Source of the DNA: Camellia lanceoleosa
Lineage: Eukaryota > Streptophyta > Magnoliopsida > Ericales > Theaceae
Assembly: GCA_025200525.1 (NCBI GenBank)
Contig: CM045762.1
Location: 24,865,374-24,929,373, forward strand
Length of the DNA stretch: 64,000 nucleotides
Direction: 5' to 3'
The notes below the pieces were generated by a model. The model was not told the DNA's origin. It was given only the letters and a program-made list of their open reading frames with translations, and did not search any database. The first letter of the stretch is position 1. Each line of letters begins with the position of its first letter. The position numbers and the translations under genes were made by a program. This document shows, piece after piece, positions 1 through 12,059 of the stretch.

Positions 1-660
1 GCCCGCAGCCCGTGGGCTGCCCCGAAGCCCGCCTACGACTCGGGGCAGGCTCGTTTGGGTCTAGGCCCGAGCATGTCCGAGACCCTAGGTTAGGGCCTAG
101 GTCATCACTTTGAAGCCCGGCCCGGTCCATCGGCCCGTTTAAGGCCTATTCAAGGCTCGATCCGAGGCCCAGCCCGCCCAAGGCGCAATGTATTTTTTTG
201 TGGAAAATAATAAAATTTTGGTAGAAAAAATTAAAAAGAATTTTAAAAAAATAGCTAGGCTTGCCTAAGCCCGACCTAAGCTTAAGGCTAGGCCCAGACC
301 CACCGGCCCGACCCGAGGCTCGATCCATTGGCCCATCCAAAGTTCGAATACCTTTGTGCTAGGGCTAGGGCCTGGGCCTAATTTTTTGGCCCCGTGGGTC
401 AGCCCGAGAAAGGCTTGTTTGGGCCTGGGCTCGAGCTTAGTCCGAGACCCTAGGCTAGGACCTGGGCCATCACTTTGAAGCCCGGCCCAGCCTATCGGCC
501 CGGTTAAGGCCCATTCAAGGCTCGGTCCGAGGCCCGGCCTACACTAAGGCCTAGTGTCTTTTTTTTGTGGAAAATAATAAAATTTTGGTAAAAAAAATTA
601 AAAAGAATTAAAAAAAAATGGCCAAGCTCGTCTCGGGCCGCCCATGAGCCGTGGGCGGGT
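1..660. repeat. GC-rich dispersed repeat, two tandem units
   Basis: Two diverged copies of a unit with period about 364 bp are visible: the block around 53-265 recurs at 417-635. Each unit has a GGCCCGG-type GC-rich part followed by an AT-rich core reading TGGAAAATAATAAAATTTTG. No coding frame is credible; the ORFs here are low-complexity Gly/Pro/Ala frames. This is probably part of a dispersed repeat or transposon terminal region, but I do not recognise the family. Confidence 0.6.
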
Positions 661-681
661 TTCGGGCAGTCACAAGGCACG

Positions 682-1093
682 GGCTAATTTTACAATCCTA
701 TTAATGTGAATGTTAACATGTCAATGTGAATATTCACATTGTCAACGGGCCGGGCCGGGCCAGCCCTAGGCCGCTGGCTAATTTTATACTCTTATCAATG
801 TGAATGTTAACATGTCAATGTGAATATTCATATTGTCAACAGGCCGGGTCGGGCCTGCTCAGGGCCACCCACGGGCTGTGGGCGGGTTTTGGGCAGTCAC
901 GAGGCGCGGGCTAATTTTATACTCCTATCAATGTGAATATTCACATTGTCAACGAGCCGGGCCGGGCCCGCCCTGAGCTGCGGACGGGCTTTTGGCTGCC
1001 TATGGACCGCGGGCCAATTTTATACTCTTGTTAATGTGAATGTTAACATGTCAATGTAAATATTTATATTGTCAACGGATCGGACCAGGTCCG
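682..1093. repeat. Palindromic GC/AT minisatellite, left part
   Basis: About four imperfect units of roughly 100-135 bp. Each joins a GC-rich part (GGGCCGGGCC, CGGGCGGGTTT) to a core containing GTTAAC and, in the best copies, the perfect 18-bp palindrome AATGTGAATATTCACATT. Cores lie near 702-746, 798-841, 929-953 and 1031-1076. The array is cut by the CACTA element at 1094 and resumes at 9479. Confidence 0.75.
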
Positions 1094-1107
1094 CACTACA
1101 ACAAAAA
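1094..1107 (+). repeat. CACTA terminal inverted repeat, left
   Basis: CACTACAACAAAAA; it matches the inverted repeat at 9465-9478 exactly. Confidence 0.9.
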
Positions 1108-1685
1108 GTAGAATTAATAACATTTGTTTATAGCATTTTTTAATAAATGTTATAAAATAAAAGGTATACATAACATTTTTTAATAAAATGCTGTAGAAGA
1201 TTTTTAAATAATAACATTTAATCTTTTATAGCAATTTTTTATATTTTAATAGCAATTGAAAACCATTATTAAAAGTTAGCTAATGCGGAGCTTACTTCTA
1301 CAGGCTATAACAAAGAGAGAATGCTATTGAAACCTAAAAAAAAAAAAAAAAAAAATGGCGCTCAAAATTTGCCGTGATTTTTGCCATTCAGTTTCCATCT
1401 CTTGCACGTCCCCTTTCTTGCGTTGTATTTCTTCCAAGTAAATCACAAATCGAGCATAAAAAAAAACCCTAGAAAACACTTGGAATTTGTTTTAAGTTTT
1501 TGCGTTTGATTTGGCAAGTTCTTCTCTCCGATTGGACGAGTTGGTCGATTAAGTGGATCAAAGCTGTAGGGAGTTGATTTTGCTTAGGAACAGATTGTAA
1601 GTATTATTTCTCTAATTTTTTTATATTGATTGATACACGCATGTTGTTTTTTGTGTATAATTTTTGGGCTGGATTGATTTTGCTT

Positions 1686-1692
1686 GTGCGTG

Positions 1693-1723
<31 letters not shown>
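1686..1723. repeat. (TA)n/(TG)n microsatellite
   Basis: A short run of alternating TA followed by TG inside the CACTA element. The nearby (AT)n run at 1857-1875 is similar. Both create spurious short ORFs. Confidence 0.8.
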
Positions 1724-1724
<1 letters not shown>

Positions 1725-2331
1725 GATTGGGTTTTGATTTTGCTGATTGTATGAATTGGGTTTTGATTTGGTTGATTTTGTTGATCGCAACGATGCTTGT
1801 GGAGACCCCAAAGTGTAGTCACGCAGTCCCCAAAACCATTCACCACCATTGTTAAGAATATATATATATATATATCTCTCTCTTCTAAAACAGAGATGAG
1901 TTACAAATCTATATGACCCAATAACCATTTGGTTAAGTTTCTGAGGTAAAAAAGACCGATCATAAATTGGGTTATCAAAATATTATCATATTAGGACTTC
2001 TCTTTGTTCATAGAAACTTGATTTTATTCTTTCATGGAAACTTGGTTAGGTGGATGAGGTAGATTTGCGAAATGCAGTCAAGGTGTTCGAAGAAAAGACG
2101 GATTAGAATTTGGGTTCTCAAAATCTTGTCATATTAGGATTTTTCACTTATTGTTAATGGAGAGTATGAAATTGATTCAATATGAGTAGTAGTCATGTTT
2201 CAACAAAGCCATGTGGTGCCCTGCCCATATCATTGTCCTTTGAAGTCTTTCCATAAATACATAAACCAAGAAGAGAAGTGAAGAGAAAGATAGAGAAACA
2301 GAACTCTTGTTAATAAGGGTTGCCAATTTTT

Positions 2332-2953
2332 GCAGTTAGTATGTGTTTGCTATAGTTTTGCCTCTGTTTTTGCAGTTAGTATGTGTTTGCTATAGTTTTG
2401 TACCGTAGTTTATAAGCTTTAATGCTAGTTGGGGTATGTAAGTTGTTTTGTGCTCCACTTCCTATTCAGCCAATGTCAGTTGTATTCAGATTTAGTAACC
2501 AATGGTACCTATTGATGCGTGGATAATTCCTCTGCTGTTGATAGACCTGCTGATTTGTTCAGTGTGTGCTGTTGATCGGCTGGCTGATTCAGTTCACTGA
2601 AGTTTCTGTGGTGCTAAGGTTTGGTGTTGGTTAGCTTCTGACTTTGTTTGATTTTGATGGTGCATGCAACTTTCTTTGGGTTTGTATAACCAAAAAAAAA
2701 AGAGTCTTGGGTGTAACACGTGTGCAACTTAGGTGTGAAACTCTTTGGGTGTGCAACTTCTTTGGTTTTGTTCTTTGCTTGGTTGCTTCTTTGTATATTC
2801 TGCTTTTGTTTTCTTTGGTTTTTCGTGTTGGATTCTCTCCAAGCTGGAGCTTCGAGCTGAATGTAGCTCTGAGCTCCTCTTTATTGATGTGCACTATCTT
2901 TTTTAATGATTCCATCAATAAAGATTCTTTTTGCTGATCAAAAAAAAAAAAAA
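2332..2953 (+). mobile_element. Poly(A) retroposon copy 1 (non-LTR, non-coding)
   Basis: This 622-bp segment ends in a poly(A) run and is flanked by an exact 15-bp duplication, GGGTTGCCAATTTTT, at 2317-2331 and 2954-2968. That is the signature of target-primed reverse transcription. It starts at a 30-bp tandem repeat (2331-2360 and 2371-2400). The last ~110 bp before the tail can fold into two abutting hairpins: an imperfect GGAGCTT stem (2846-2858 with 2865-2877) and a perfect 12-bp TCTTTATTGATG stem (2878-2889 with 2913-2924). The same tail occurs in the copy ending at 8551. No protein is encoded; it may be a SINE or a 5'-truncated LINE 3' end. Confidence 0.75.
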
Positions 2954-2963
2954 GGGTTGCCAA

Positions 2964-3000
2964 TTTTTCATTTATTGTTAATGGAGAGTATGAAATTGAT
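2964..3000 (+). repeat. Direct repeat partner of 2141-2176
   Basis: The segment reading TTATTGTTAATGGAGAGTAT and onward to AAATTGAT occurs just after the retroposon and also about 820 bp upstream at 2141-2176, with one or two differences. It records a local duplication inside the CACTA element. Confidence 0.6.
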
Positions 3001-5439
3001 GTAGCTCTTGTAATTCTGTCAACTGGAACATATCATCACACTTTTGTGCATTATGAAATTGACTGTTCTCATGTTCTATCGACTTACCTTTGTGATTTAT
3101 GATTAGATCATAAAAATGATATAACAAGTTGTATTGGCAATTAAGTTTTATCTTGTTATGGCTGTGGTTCTGAAAAGATATCATGTGAAAGTGAGTCTAG
3201 AAAAATTAATCAAAACCAAGTTATTGTTATATTTCCTTAATCCCAATATAATTTTGATTATTTACAATACCAAAAGACTTTATATATCTGGGAAAAGTAG
3301 AAAGACTCTATTAGGGTTTAGGTAAACTACTTGATGCTACAAATTTATATTGATTTGAACATTTATATGTTGTGAGGAAGAGTGATATGTGATTTTGGAG
3401 GTTGCATGTATAGTTTGGTTTAATTTGAACCGATGGATGGTCATTAAATTGGACGGTTAGGCGATTCAAATGAGCAATATCAAATGTATAACTAAAAAAA
3501 TTGTGATATTAGTATATAATATTCACTAATTGCTTATTTCCAGCATTGTGTAGAAAATTTTCCACTTTTCCTCAGCCGTAGTTGAAAATAATTGATCATA
3601 ATGAGTTCTTTGGCCCATATCCAGACATCTCTATCAAGGTCCTTTCTTTTGATGTAATTGAATGCTTTCCCAACATTTTACTTTTATTCCAATCACATTC
3701 TATATGGGTGTTGCATTATTAGCTGCAATACTGGCACAAAAGTCAAAATGTGATAGATTCGTTCTTCAGATTTTCATAATGGAACTTATTGAGGCTGCTA
3801 AGTGACTTGTGAAATTTTCCTTCTTGTGTAATTGTTCAACACACAAAAAAGGCCTATCCTATGGTGATAATTATTATCTAGTTGTTGATGTTTTGGTATT
3901 TGTAGTTATAACTTATAAGCAATTTCTTGATGGCCTTAAGTTTGATTTCTAGTTTCAAAATTCAAAATGCGTTTAATATTTGAATTTTAGAGTAAGCAAG
4001 CTAGTTTTATGTATATTCTATTTTCCTCGATTTCTAAAAAATGTTTATTGTCAGAAATACTTCTATTTTTTTTTATGTTTGTGGTCAACAGAGCTCCTAA
4101 AGAACACTTTCTTTCATCATGACAGGTTGTAATCCTTTCTCCTGCTTGACCGCCACCCAACAGGTTCAGGAAAAGTTAGAAATTTGGAAGATCAATTTTT
4201 TGTCAACACAGAAGTATGTTTCCTCATGTTTTATAGTTTCAGTTTTTACTCTTTTAAGAAGTTTGGAGATTATCATCAGTAACTACTAACTTTTTTCCCC
4301 TCAATTGATTGGATGAATTCCTAGTATTCTTATGAGTCTGTTCACTTAAATTGAACTTTTTGTATAAGTGAACTCCAGAAGTTTCAGCTTGGCTAATTAA
4401 AAGTTTGTTGTGCTTCTTTGATCCGTTAAATAAGTTGACTTTGAAGCTTAGCACTAAGTTTGGTTTCTGAATGAACCAAGTAAAAACAAATGGGATCACA
4501 GATTTTTAGACTCTTAAACATTTAATAACCTCAAAGTAACACACTTTCTATGAATCAGATTTCAGATTTTAGAGATTTGTATGCAATATTCACTTTCTAT
4601 GAATCAGATTTCAGAGATTTTTATGAATCAAATTTTTAGTGCATCACTTTTAGAGATTTATTTATTTATTTATTAATGTTTATAATATATATTTTTTTAA
4701 ATTAGTTAAGTTAGTTTGATTGGTTAGCTAAAATAAAGAGTATGGTTGGAGTGTACACTAGCTAAACTAGTTAGGCAAAATAAAGAAGGTAGTTTTTGGT
4801 GTACTTTGAAGAAGCATTTTAGAGAGCATGGTTGGAGATGCTCTAAATCTGAATATGTTTAATTAACAATTATTAGGTTTTTTTTTTTTTAATACATTTA
4901 GATAGATTTTAGTCTGTGTTTCTAAAGATTTCATTTATTTCGAATTCTCTCTCTTTCAAATGTCTCGGAAAGTTTACATTTACGTGCTTGCCAAAACAAT
5001 ACACCCGGAAAAAAATTCTAATCCCTGAATACAAGAGGAAATTAACAGTATGAAACAGGGGGATTTGTCCAAAGTAATGTTCCATGGAACCATAAATGCT
5101 ATATCACAAGGAACTGTCACATAATGCAACTCAATATTATGTTGTCAATGTATATCCTCACTGTGCCCATGTCATGTCTCTTTGGCCATTGAATTGCCCA
5201 CAAGTCTGCCTTGTCATCTTGTTTGATGCATATCATAAAAGATCAAGAAAACTAGAGAATTAAAGAAGCAACAAAATATGGAATTGGTTGGTTTCAAACT
5301 GAACCCACTTGGGACCAACTGAAAAAACTTTGTAATCAAGTTGCCTTCATGGAGTCTTATTTTATACTAATTAGGCTAGGTATTAATATGGTTGTTTTCC
5401 TTATAGGATTTCTATTATTTCATAAGTAAGTATTTTGGT
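3001..5439. other. CACTA interior, no gene seen
   Basis: AT-rich sequence with no ORF longer than about 80 codons and no recognisable protein. Splice-like polypyrimidine/AG sites occur (for example near 4120-4185), so a spliced non-coding transcript is conceivable but unsupported. Confidence 0.4.
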
Positions 5440-6020
5440 AATTTCAAAACACGAACATAAGGTCACCAATGAGTGCTTGGTTGGCGGTGTATTGCCTTGG
5501 TTAATCCTATAGGATGGCTTAGTTTCTTTGGGTTGGTCTATAAAATTTGTTGGGTTGGTGCACTTTCTTTGGTTCTCATTGGGTTGGGTCTGGATGGCTC
5601 TCTGCTGTGATCTGTGATCTGTATTGCTCTATTGTGATCTGTTCTGTTGGTTCTCTGCTGGGTTGCTCCTGTTGGCTTTCTGCTGGGTTGGGTCTGGATG
5701 GCTGGTTGGCTGTGCTGTTCTTCTGAGATCTGTTGGGTTGTTTCTCTGCTAGGTTGTTTCTGTTGGTTCTCTGCTGGGTTGTCTTGGTTAATCATATAGG
5801 TTGGCTAGTCTGCTGTTGGGTTGTCTTGGTTAATCATATAGGTTGGCTTAGTCTGCTGGTTTAGCCTGCTGGTTGCAAGGTGCTGCTGTGCATCTGTGTG
5901 GTTGGATCTGGTTGGCCAATCTGTGCTGCTGTGCATATGTGTGGATGGCCAATCTATGGTATTGGGTAATACAAGGAAGAGGATGAGCAGAGGTTTACAT
6001 AACTAAAAAAAAAAAAAAAA
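5440..6020 (+). mobile_element. Possible third poly(A) retroposon
   Basis: A GT-rich tract with many GCTGTTGGGTTG-like words ends in a 16-base poly(A) at 6005-6020. The composition resembles the body of the retroposon at 7487-8551. No target duplication was found and the 5' limit is a guess, so this is weaker than the other two. Confidence 0.35.
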
Positions 6021-6494
6021 TCTATGTAAAACTAGTTAGAGTACGCCGTGGATAGATGCCATACCATACCATACAATACCAGACAAGACAACACATTTTT
6101 CATGTTGCTATTATTTAGAACCAAGTGATAAAAAGGATCCTTCCTTTTGTTGGAAATCCAAAGCTAAAGGGAAAATCCATAAATTAATATGATCCAAGTT
6201 CATAAAATTGAAATTCAATCTTGTAAGACAGCATTTCTTAATAAAGAAACAATTCACGAGTTAATAAAAATAATAATAATTAATGAAGAAGATCAAAGTC
6301 CCAACTTGGGGTAATCCAAGGAGATGGGAGGATGGAAAAAGTTGGGGGTGGGGTTGGATGGAGTGGCGGTTTGTATGTAGTCTTCTGCTACCCTCCTCCC
6401 CTCAGTCAAGGTTAAGTAGATGAGGAGGTTGAAATGCCAGAAACGAGAGCTAGTTAAATTCGAGAATTGAAAGGCTAATTCATTTCATATAAAT

Positions 6495-6498
<4 letters not shown>

Positions 6499-6548
<50 letters not shown>
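6499..6548. repeat. (CA)n microsatellite
   Basis: About 25 uninterrupted CA units. They generate spurious Cys/Val-rich frames on the minus strand. Confidence 0.95.
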
Positions 6549-6551
<3 letters not shown>

Positions 6552-7486
6552 TGGGAATTGAATTTGATAGACAGCAGACCTGAGAGTGAGAGAGGGGAGG
6601 AGAAGCAGCAGCGATAGGGTTTATGGGCAAAGGAAGGAGTGCTGGGGAGGAGATGAGACATGATGGATGCTTCCTTCCTATTCCTCTGTTCCTCTTCCTC
6701 TTCATCTTCCTCTTCCACGGACCACCATGCCTTTAATATATAGACCTTCAATTTTGTCATTTCCATTCTTAAATTATATTTAGTGTATGTTTTTTTTTGA
6801 TTCTCGATATATATCAAGTGCTGGGCAGATCTTATTGCCTGAACATATACTGTTTGAATGCTCATGTCGATCACTAGATTTTTGCCTGAGACTAGGTTCT
6901 GCGGTAGCTTGATTTCTCGTTACGTAGTTGTAAAACTAGTCTTGGGAGCTTTTGCAAATATTAGCTAATTATATCCTCACTTGCTGATAGCTCTGCTGCA
7001 ATTCTTACAGTTTCATTTATATTTACTATTTCTCAATTTAATGTAAAATATATAGTTGAACAAAATTTCTATGTTTGGGACCCAGTTTCTATGTTTCGTC
7101 AACATTATCTGTTTAGTATATAGCTATAATCATACTTGCATTGATTGTCTATAAAAGTATTGACCGATATGTATCGATGTTCTAAGCTCAAAGGTTTTAT
7201 TACTTAAAAAGGTTATAGTGATGAACTTATGTCATTTCCATTTAAAAGACACATTAGGTGGAAAAAAATATATATATATATATATATCTCATAAGTTTCC
7301 ATTCATGAAGCACAAAAAATAAACAATGACTGAATCAAAACAAAATTTCAAGAAAACTTAAATATAAACCCATGGAATGAAGGAAAAAAGTGTGCTAGTC
7401 AGGATGTATGATATGCTTCGTTGGCATTATATCATGCAAGGAAAATAGGAAAGACGGACTATATCCCATGTAGAATTAACTAGATT

Positions 7487-8551
7487 GCCTGGTCTGTTTC
7501 AATCCTACTCAAGGAGAATTATATGACTGTGGGAGAGTAGAAGACCTCTACCAAAGTCTATTTTGCATCTCAACTTCATGCCTTCACTCCATTGCTTTAA
7601 TTGAGGAGTCTGCTTCAGTGATGCTGCTGCTTCAGAAGTTGGAAGGTCAATTGAGGAGTTTGCTTCTATGATCATCTGTTTGGTGAATTGCTTACTGCCA
7701 CTGCTTTGGACTGCAATTTCCCTTATCTGGAGTTCTAGTGGTTATCCTCAGTGCAATGCTGATCTGCAGTTTGCCATGCTTATTTTTCTTTGTAGTTTTG
7801 GGGTTTGAAGTGGAAAACAGCAAAGTCATATTTATAATTTCCATTAACTTTTAGTCAAGCTATAGGATGTAGGATTGGGGATTAAAGTAGGAGCAGGCTG
7901 GGTTGCTGTTCTGAGTTGCTGTATTGAGATTGGCTTTTGGGTTGCTGTTGGCTAGTTTACTGCTAAAACTCTGCTGTGTGTTGGCTGAATACTTGCTGCG
8001 ATTCTCTGTCTGCTGCTGTGAAAATGTGCTGCTGAGGGTGAAATTTGTGGCTACCTACTTTTGGAGACTTCTTTCAGGTTGGAGGCTTCATTCAGGTTTA
8101 GAACAGTTATGCGTAGTTGTTGGGACTGCTTAGGTGGTGCACACTTTGATTCCTTGGTGTCCAGATCAGAAGTTGGGTTTCTTATTAATAATGGTTCTGA
8201 TATGCCTATGGTTTTTGTCCTGGCTTTAGTGTAGGCTGCAATTGAATTGATGGGTGGAAGTTTTGTTGCTTTAAGATCCAAATAGTCTAAAGGCACCTTA
8301 GATGGTTTGGATTGGTTTTGTTCTGTTTTGGGGCTGTGTTATAGTTTGATCTGCTGGATTCAGTTTTCACTGTTTCTATCCAGGGTGTAGTCTGATCTGC
8401 TATGCTTTTATTGTTCTTTCTTTGTTCGTTGGTTTCTCACCAACTGGAGCTTGGAGCTTCATTTAGCTCCAAGCTCCTCTTTATTGATGTTATGTATCTT
8501 TTTCATGCTTTCATCAATAAAGATTTTCTTTGCCGATCAAAAAAAAAAAAA
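7487..8551 (+). mobile_element. Poly(A) retroposon copy 2 (non-LTR, non-coding)
   Basis: This 1065-bp segment ends in poly(A) and is flanked by a 19-bp direct repeat, ATGTAGAATTAACTAGATT at 7468-7486 and ATGTAAAATTAACTAGATT at 8552-8570 (18 of 19 identical). Its 3' tail carries a perfect 13-bp hairpin GGAGCTTGGAGCT/AGCTCCAAGCTCC (8446-8458 and 8465-8477), directly followed by a perfect 12-bp hairpin TCTTTATTGATG/CATCAATAAAGA (8478-8489 and 8512-8523). The shared tail places it in the same family as the copy at 2332. No long ORF. Confidence 0.75.
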
Positions 8552-9110
8552 ATGTAAAATTAACTAGATTATAAACCTAGGTAGATATCAGAACTAAATG
8601 TAGCTAAATGGTCTATAATAGTAAAGAAGTTCTAATCTCTGCTTTGTTGTTTTTTTGCTTTTGTTTTGATATAATTTTATTTTTATTTTTCCTTTTTAAT
8701 GATATATAGTATTGTTAAACTGATTATACTTATTGTGACGTGTTGATTATTGTTTTACAGTTATTAGGTTTGGAAAGAAGATGAAACCAATAGAAGTCAG
8801 CTTGGAAGTTTGTGGGTGCAGAAAAAGGAATTTGAATGTGTTATTCTCTTGTACATACCGACATTATGACTTTAAGTTTTAGTTTTTATTTTTATTTTTT
8901 TGAACATAGTGACAAATTTTGTTTTGGTACTTTATTAAGACAATGTTATGACGATTTTATTATTTCTTGAAATTTGTGGTGATGAGTTATTTTTCAATGA
9001 TGATATTGTTTTGTATGTGATGGATGAAAATGTGTTTGTTGCATTTACAGAATTTAGGTTTCCAATATTGGTGTTGGAATGGATTTTTATTATATTTATA
9101 AATACTATAT
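8552..9110. other. CACTA interior, possible terminal exon
   Basis: AT-rich. A good 3' splice site (TGTTTTACAG, ending 8760) precedes about 120 bp of less AT-rich sequence, which could be a last exon of an element transcript. There is no recognisable protein. Confidence 0.25.
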
Positions 9111-9464
9111 GATAGCATTTAAAATTGCTATCATAATGAGGTGTTTGTAGCATTTAAAAAATGTTATCATGCTTTATTATAACATTCTTAATTAGTTATG
9201 ATATGGTAAATTGTAACATTACTAGATTGCTATAAAAACAATTTTATAGCATTAACAAAATGTTATCATTTGGTATTTGTAGTAACTTTTAGCTATTTCA
9301 TAGCATTCAAAAATTGTTATAATATATTTACGATAGCGTTCAACGATAACATTCGATAAATGTTATTAAAAATGATACACTTTTAATAACATGGGCAAAC
9401 ATAGCATTCCAACGAATGCTATTGCTTACTTTTGATAGCATTCATCGAATGCTATAAAATGTGT

Positions 9465-9478
9465 TTTTTGTTGTAGTG
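9465..9478 (-). repeat. CACTA terminal inverted repeat, right
   Basis: TTTTTGTTGTAGTG, the reverse complement of the left end; CCG follows as target duplication. Confidence 0.9.
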
Positions 9479-9620
9479 CCGCCCATGGGCTGCGGGCGGG
9501 TTTCGCGCCGCCACGGGACGCGGGTCAATTTTACACTCCTATTAATGTGAATGTTAACATGTCAATGTGAATATTCACATTGTCAATGGGTCAGGCCTGC
9601 CCCGGCCCGACTCGAATTTT
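9479..9620. repeat. Palindromic minisatellite, right part
   Basis: The array interrupted at 1093 continues here: a GC-rich arm, then the core with GTTAAC and the perfect AATGTGAATATTCACATT palindrome (about 9565-9582). Confidence 0.75.
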
Positions 9621-10998
9621 TCCAGGCATCCACAAGGATCGACATGGTCCAGGCCCTTACACATTGACGATATGAACATTCACGTTGACGGTGTGAACAT
9701 TCACATTATGAGTACTTTTGTAATTATGTCACCCATAGGACTTATTGAAACATAAAAAAATAATGTGAATTAAATGGAACATAAGTAGATGAAAAGGGTA
9801 TTTTGATCTTCTTATCTCAAATAGGACCTAATGAAATAGTCAAAAAGAATATGAACTAGATGGAATAAAACTCTTAGAAAGTAAATTTATCAAAAAATTT
9901 CCCTTCTTCTTTTTAATTTTTAAAATTTTTTATTATTGATTTGCTCAAATATTTTACAAGTTAAATGATTGAGATAATTGAAACAAACCCCATGACGGGC
10001 CCTAAAGGACCAAAAACACCCACCAGTTAGAATTATCAAGAGAGATAATTCTCTCATACCATTATGCCAATTAATGATGATATGTGAATCCAAATCGCAC
10101 GTCTCTTTTCATTTAAATGTGATTGGTTTATAATATTACTTTTATTGGCATAACAATTTTGAGAAGGGGACATAAAATAGAACAAGTGATTTTGATTTAG
10201 TTATTATTGGATGGTGACTTTGCAATATTTTTGGACGCTAAATTTATCAAGAGAAAATAAAATGAAAGATTCATGAAATTACTTAGACTTTTTTTTTTTT
10301 TTTTTGAGTAACCAAATAAAATGTAATTACTTTTACAAATATCTATTATTTTGTTAACTTACAAAAATAATAGATATTTATTTAAATTGTCACTTCTCTG
10401 TTATCAAGAAATACAAATGGATAATTAAAATTAATACCATTTTAAAAGTTAAAGGTTTAAATTGAAATAATAAAAAAGTTAAAGTTTGATTAACAAGGTT
10501 AAATCCTAATTTTTTTATAATAATTTTTCCAAAAAAATAATTTAATATCTTTAACTTCATTTTTTAAAATCTGTTCATTTAATTTTTCCTTTTCATCCAC
10601 AAATTTAAAATTTAAAAACAACATTTATATTTTTTAACAACTCCCTTAGATTGTGACATGTCATGAAGTTTGTAACAAAAACAATCTCTTCAAGGCAGTA
10701 CTATTTGGAGTTTACTTGATTCTCAGTCTTTCTTTAACATTATCTGTAAATGTATATCTTCAAGCAAAGATGAAAAAGACATGAGAGGTCCATTTCAGTG
10801 CATCTTCAAGGAACAAATGCTGGGTGAGTACACAAATGACAAAACCTAAAAAATTAAGTTATAACGAAACATTACATAGGATATAACAAAAAAACTCTTA
10901 GCTCATAACCAAAAATATTATTATAATAACTAATATCATAATAAATTATAACTAATAATACAATAGGTTATAATATCATAACTAAAGATGCGCAGAGT
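9621..10998. other. AT-rich intergenic spacer
   Basis: AT-rich with poly(T) and poly(A) runs. Degenerate GTGAACATTCAC words persist to about 9710. No gene, RNA or clear transposon seen. Confidence 0.5.
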
Positions 10999-11331
10999 GT
11001 ATACCATAGAATTTCTCGATTTGTTTTCCAAATTCAACTTTTTCACCTTCCCATATTATTATGAAATTTTGATGCAAGATTTCCATGATTTGTTTTAAAA
11101 ATTCAATAAAATGCCAAAAAAATATTCTTAAAGCCAAACATCGAAAATAAGGTAGTTTTGTCTCAACTTCAAATTTTGACTGCTGGATTAAAAATAAAAA
11201 AACAGGACAGATGATCCTATGATTCAAATTTTAGATAATATTGTTTAATGTGTGTGGGTTAGAACGTGGCAAAGCGTTGACGTTGCATGTCATTGCTTGC
11301 TTCCCAAGTCCTTCCCAAATCCCAATATCTC

Positions 11332-11332
<1 letters not shown>

Positions 11333-11369
<37 letters not shown>

Positions 11370-11370
11370 C
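11333..11370. repeat. (AAT)n microsatellite, copy A
   Basis: About a dozen AAT units. The homologous tract in copy B is near 45521-45554. Confidence 0.9.
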
Positions 11371-12059
11371 ACTCTGTTTCAATTTTTTAAATTTTATTTT
11401 TAATTTTTTATATTTTTTTAACTTTTAGTGAATATTTTTAAAATTTTAAATAAATTTTGTATTTTTTTTAGATGTATCTTACTCAGATATTTAAAAAGTA
11501 AAATATTTGTAAAAAAAAATCAATAAATATACAAGCACATGACAAATATACTGAATTCTCGTATTTTTTTTTTTTTTGGTAGTTAGTGATTTTTCTAAAG
11601 ATTTTTTTCACAAATATTATACTTTTTAAGTGTATTTATGTTAGATGTATCTAAAATTTTTAAAAATTACTTAGAATATTAAAAAAAATAGTTAAAATAA
11701 AAAAATTTAATTTTTTTGAAAAATCTAACCAAACAAGCTGAATATTATCATTTTGAGTTTTAGGGGTCGTTTGGCAATGTTGACTTCTGATTTTTTTGAC
11801 TTTTTTAACCTCAAACTTTTTTGTTTATTTGATTTTTTTGTTTGGCTTTTTGGACTTTTTTGTATTAGAATGACAAAATTGCCCTCAATTTGGAAATGAT
11901 TTTTTTGACTTTTTGTTTGTATATGGGTTAGTTTGATAATTTTACATTCTAAGTCATGTTTTGTCATTTTATAATTTTGTGACTTTTTTTTTCGTTTTTT
12001 TTGTCCGTATGTGCTTATTTTAGTCCCACCATGAAACCAAACCAAGGCTAGTCTTGCAC

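Larger units (their letters stand above)
1094..9478. mobile_element. Non-autonomous CACTA (En/Spm-type) DNA transposon, 8.4 kb
   Basis: The element begins CACTACAACAAAAA and ends in its reverse complement TTTTTGTTGTAGTG, a 14-bp terminal inverted repeat of CACTA type. It is flanked by an exact 3-bp target duplication, CCG, at 1091-1093 and 9479-9481, as this superfamily produces. Subterminal zones (about 1110-1340 and 9110-9470) carry many short repeats of the type TAGCATT, AATGCTAT and ATAACATT, the usual transposase-binding regions. No transposase frame is visible, so it is probably non-autonomous. The interior has a leader-like segment near 1370-1590 (with an AAACCCTA telobox-like motif), poly(A) retroposons and microsatellites. 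It interrupts the minisatellite that continues on both sides. Captured host-gene fragments are possible but none was recognised. Confidence 0.88.

Noticed and set aside
6475..6874. Cys/Val-rich minus-strand ORFs
   Set aside because: Translations of the (CA)n microsatellite and its flank.
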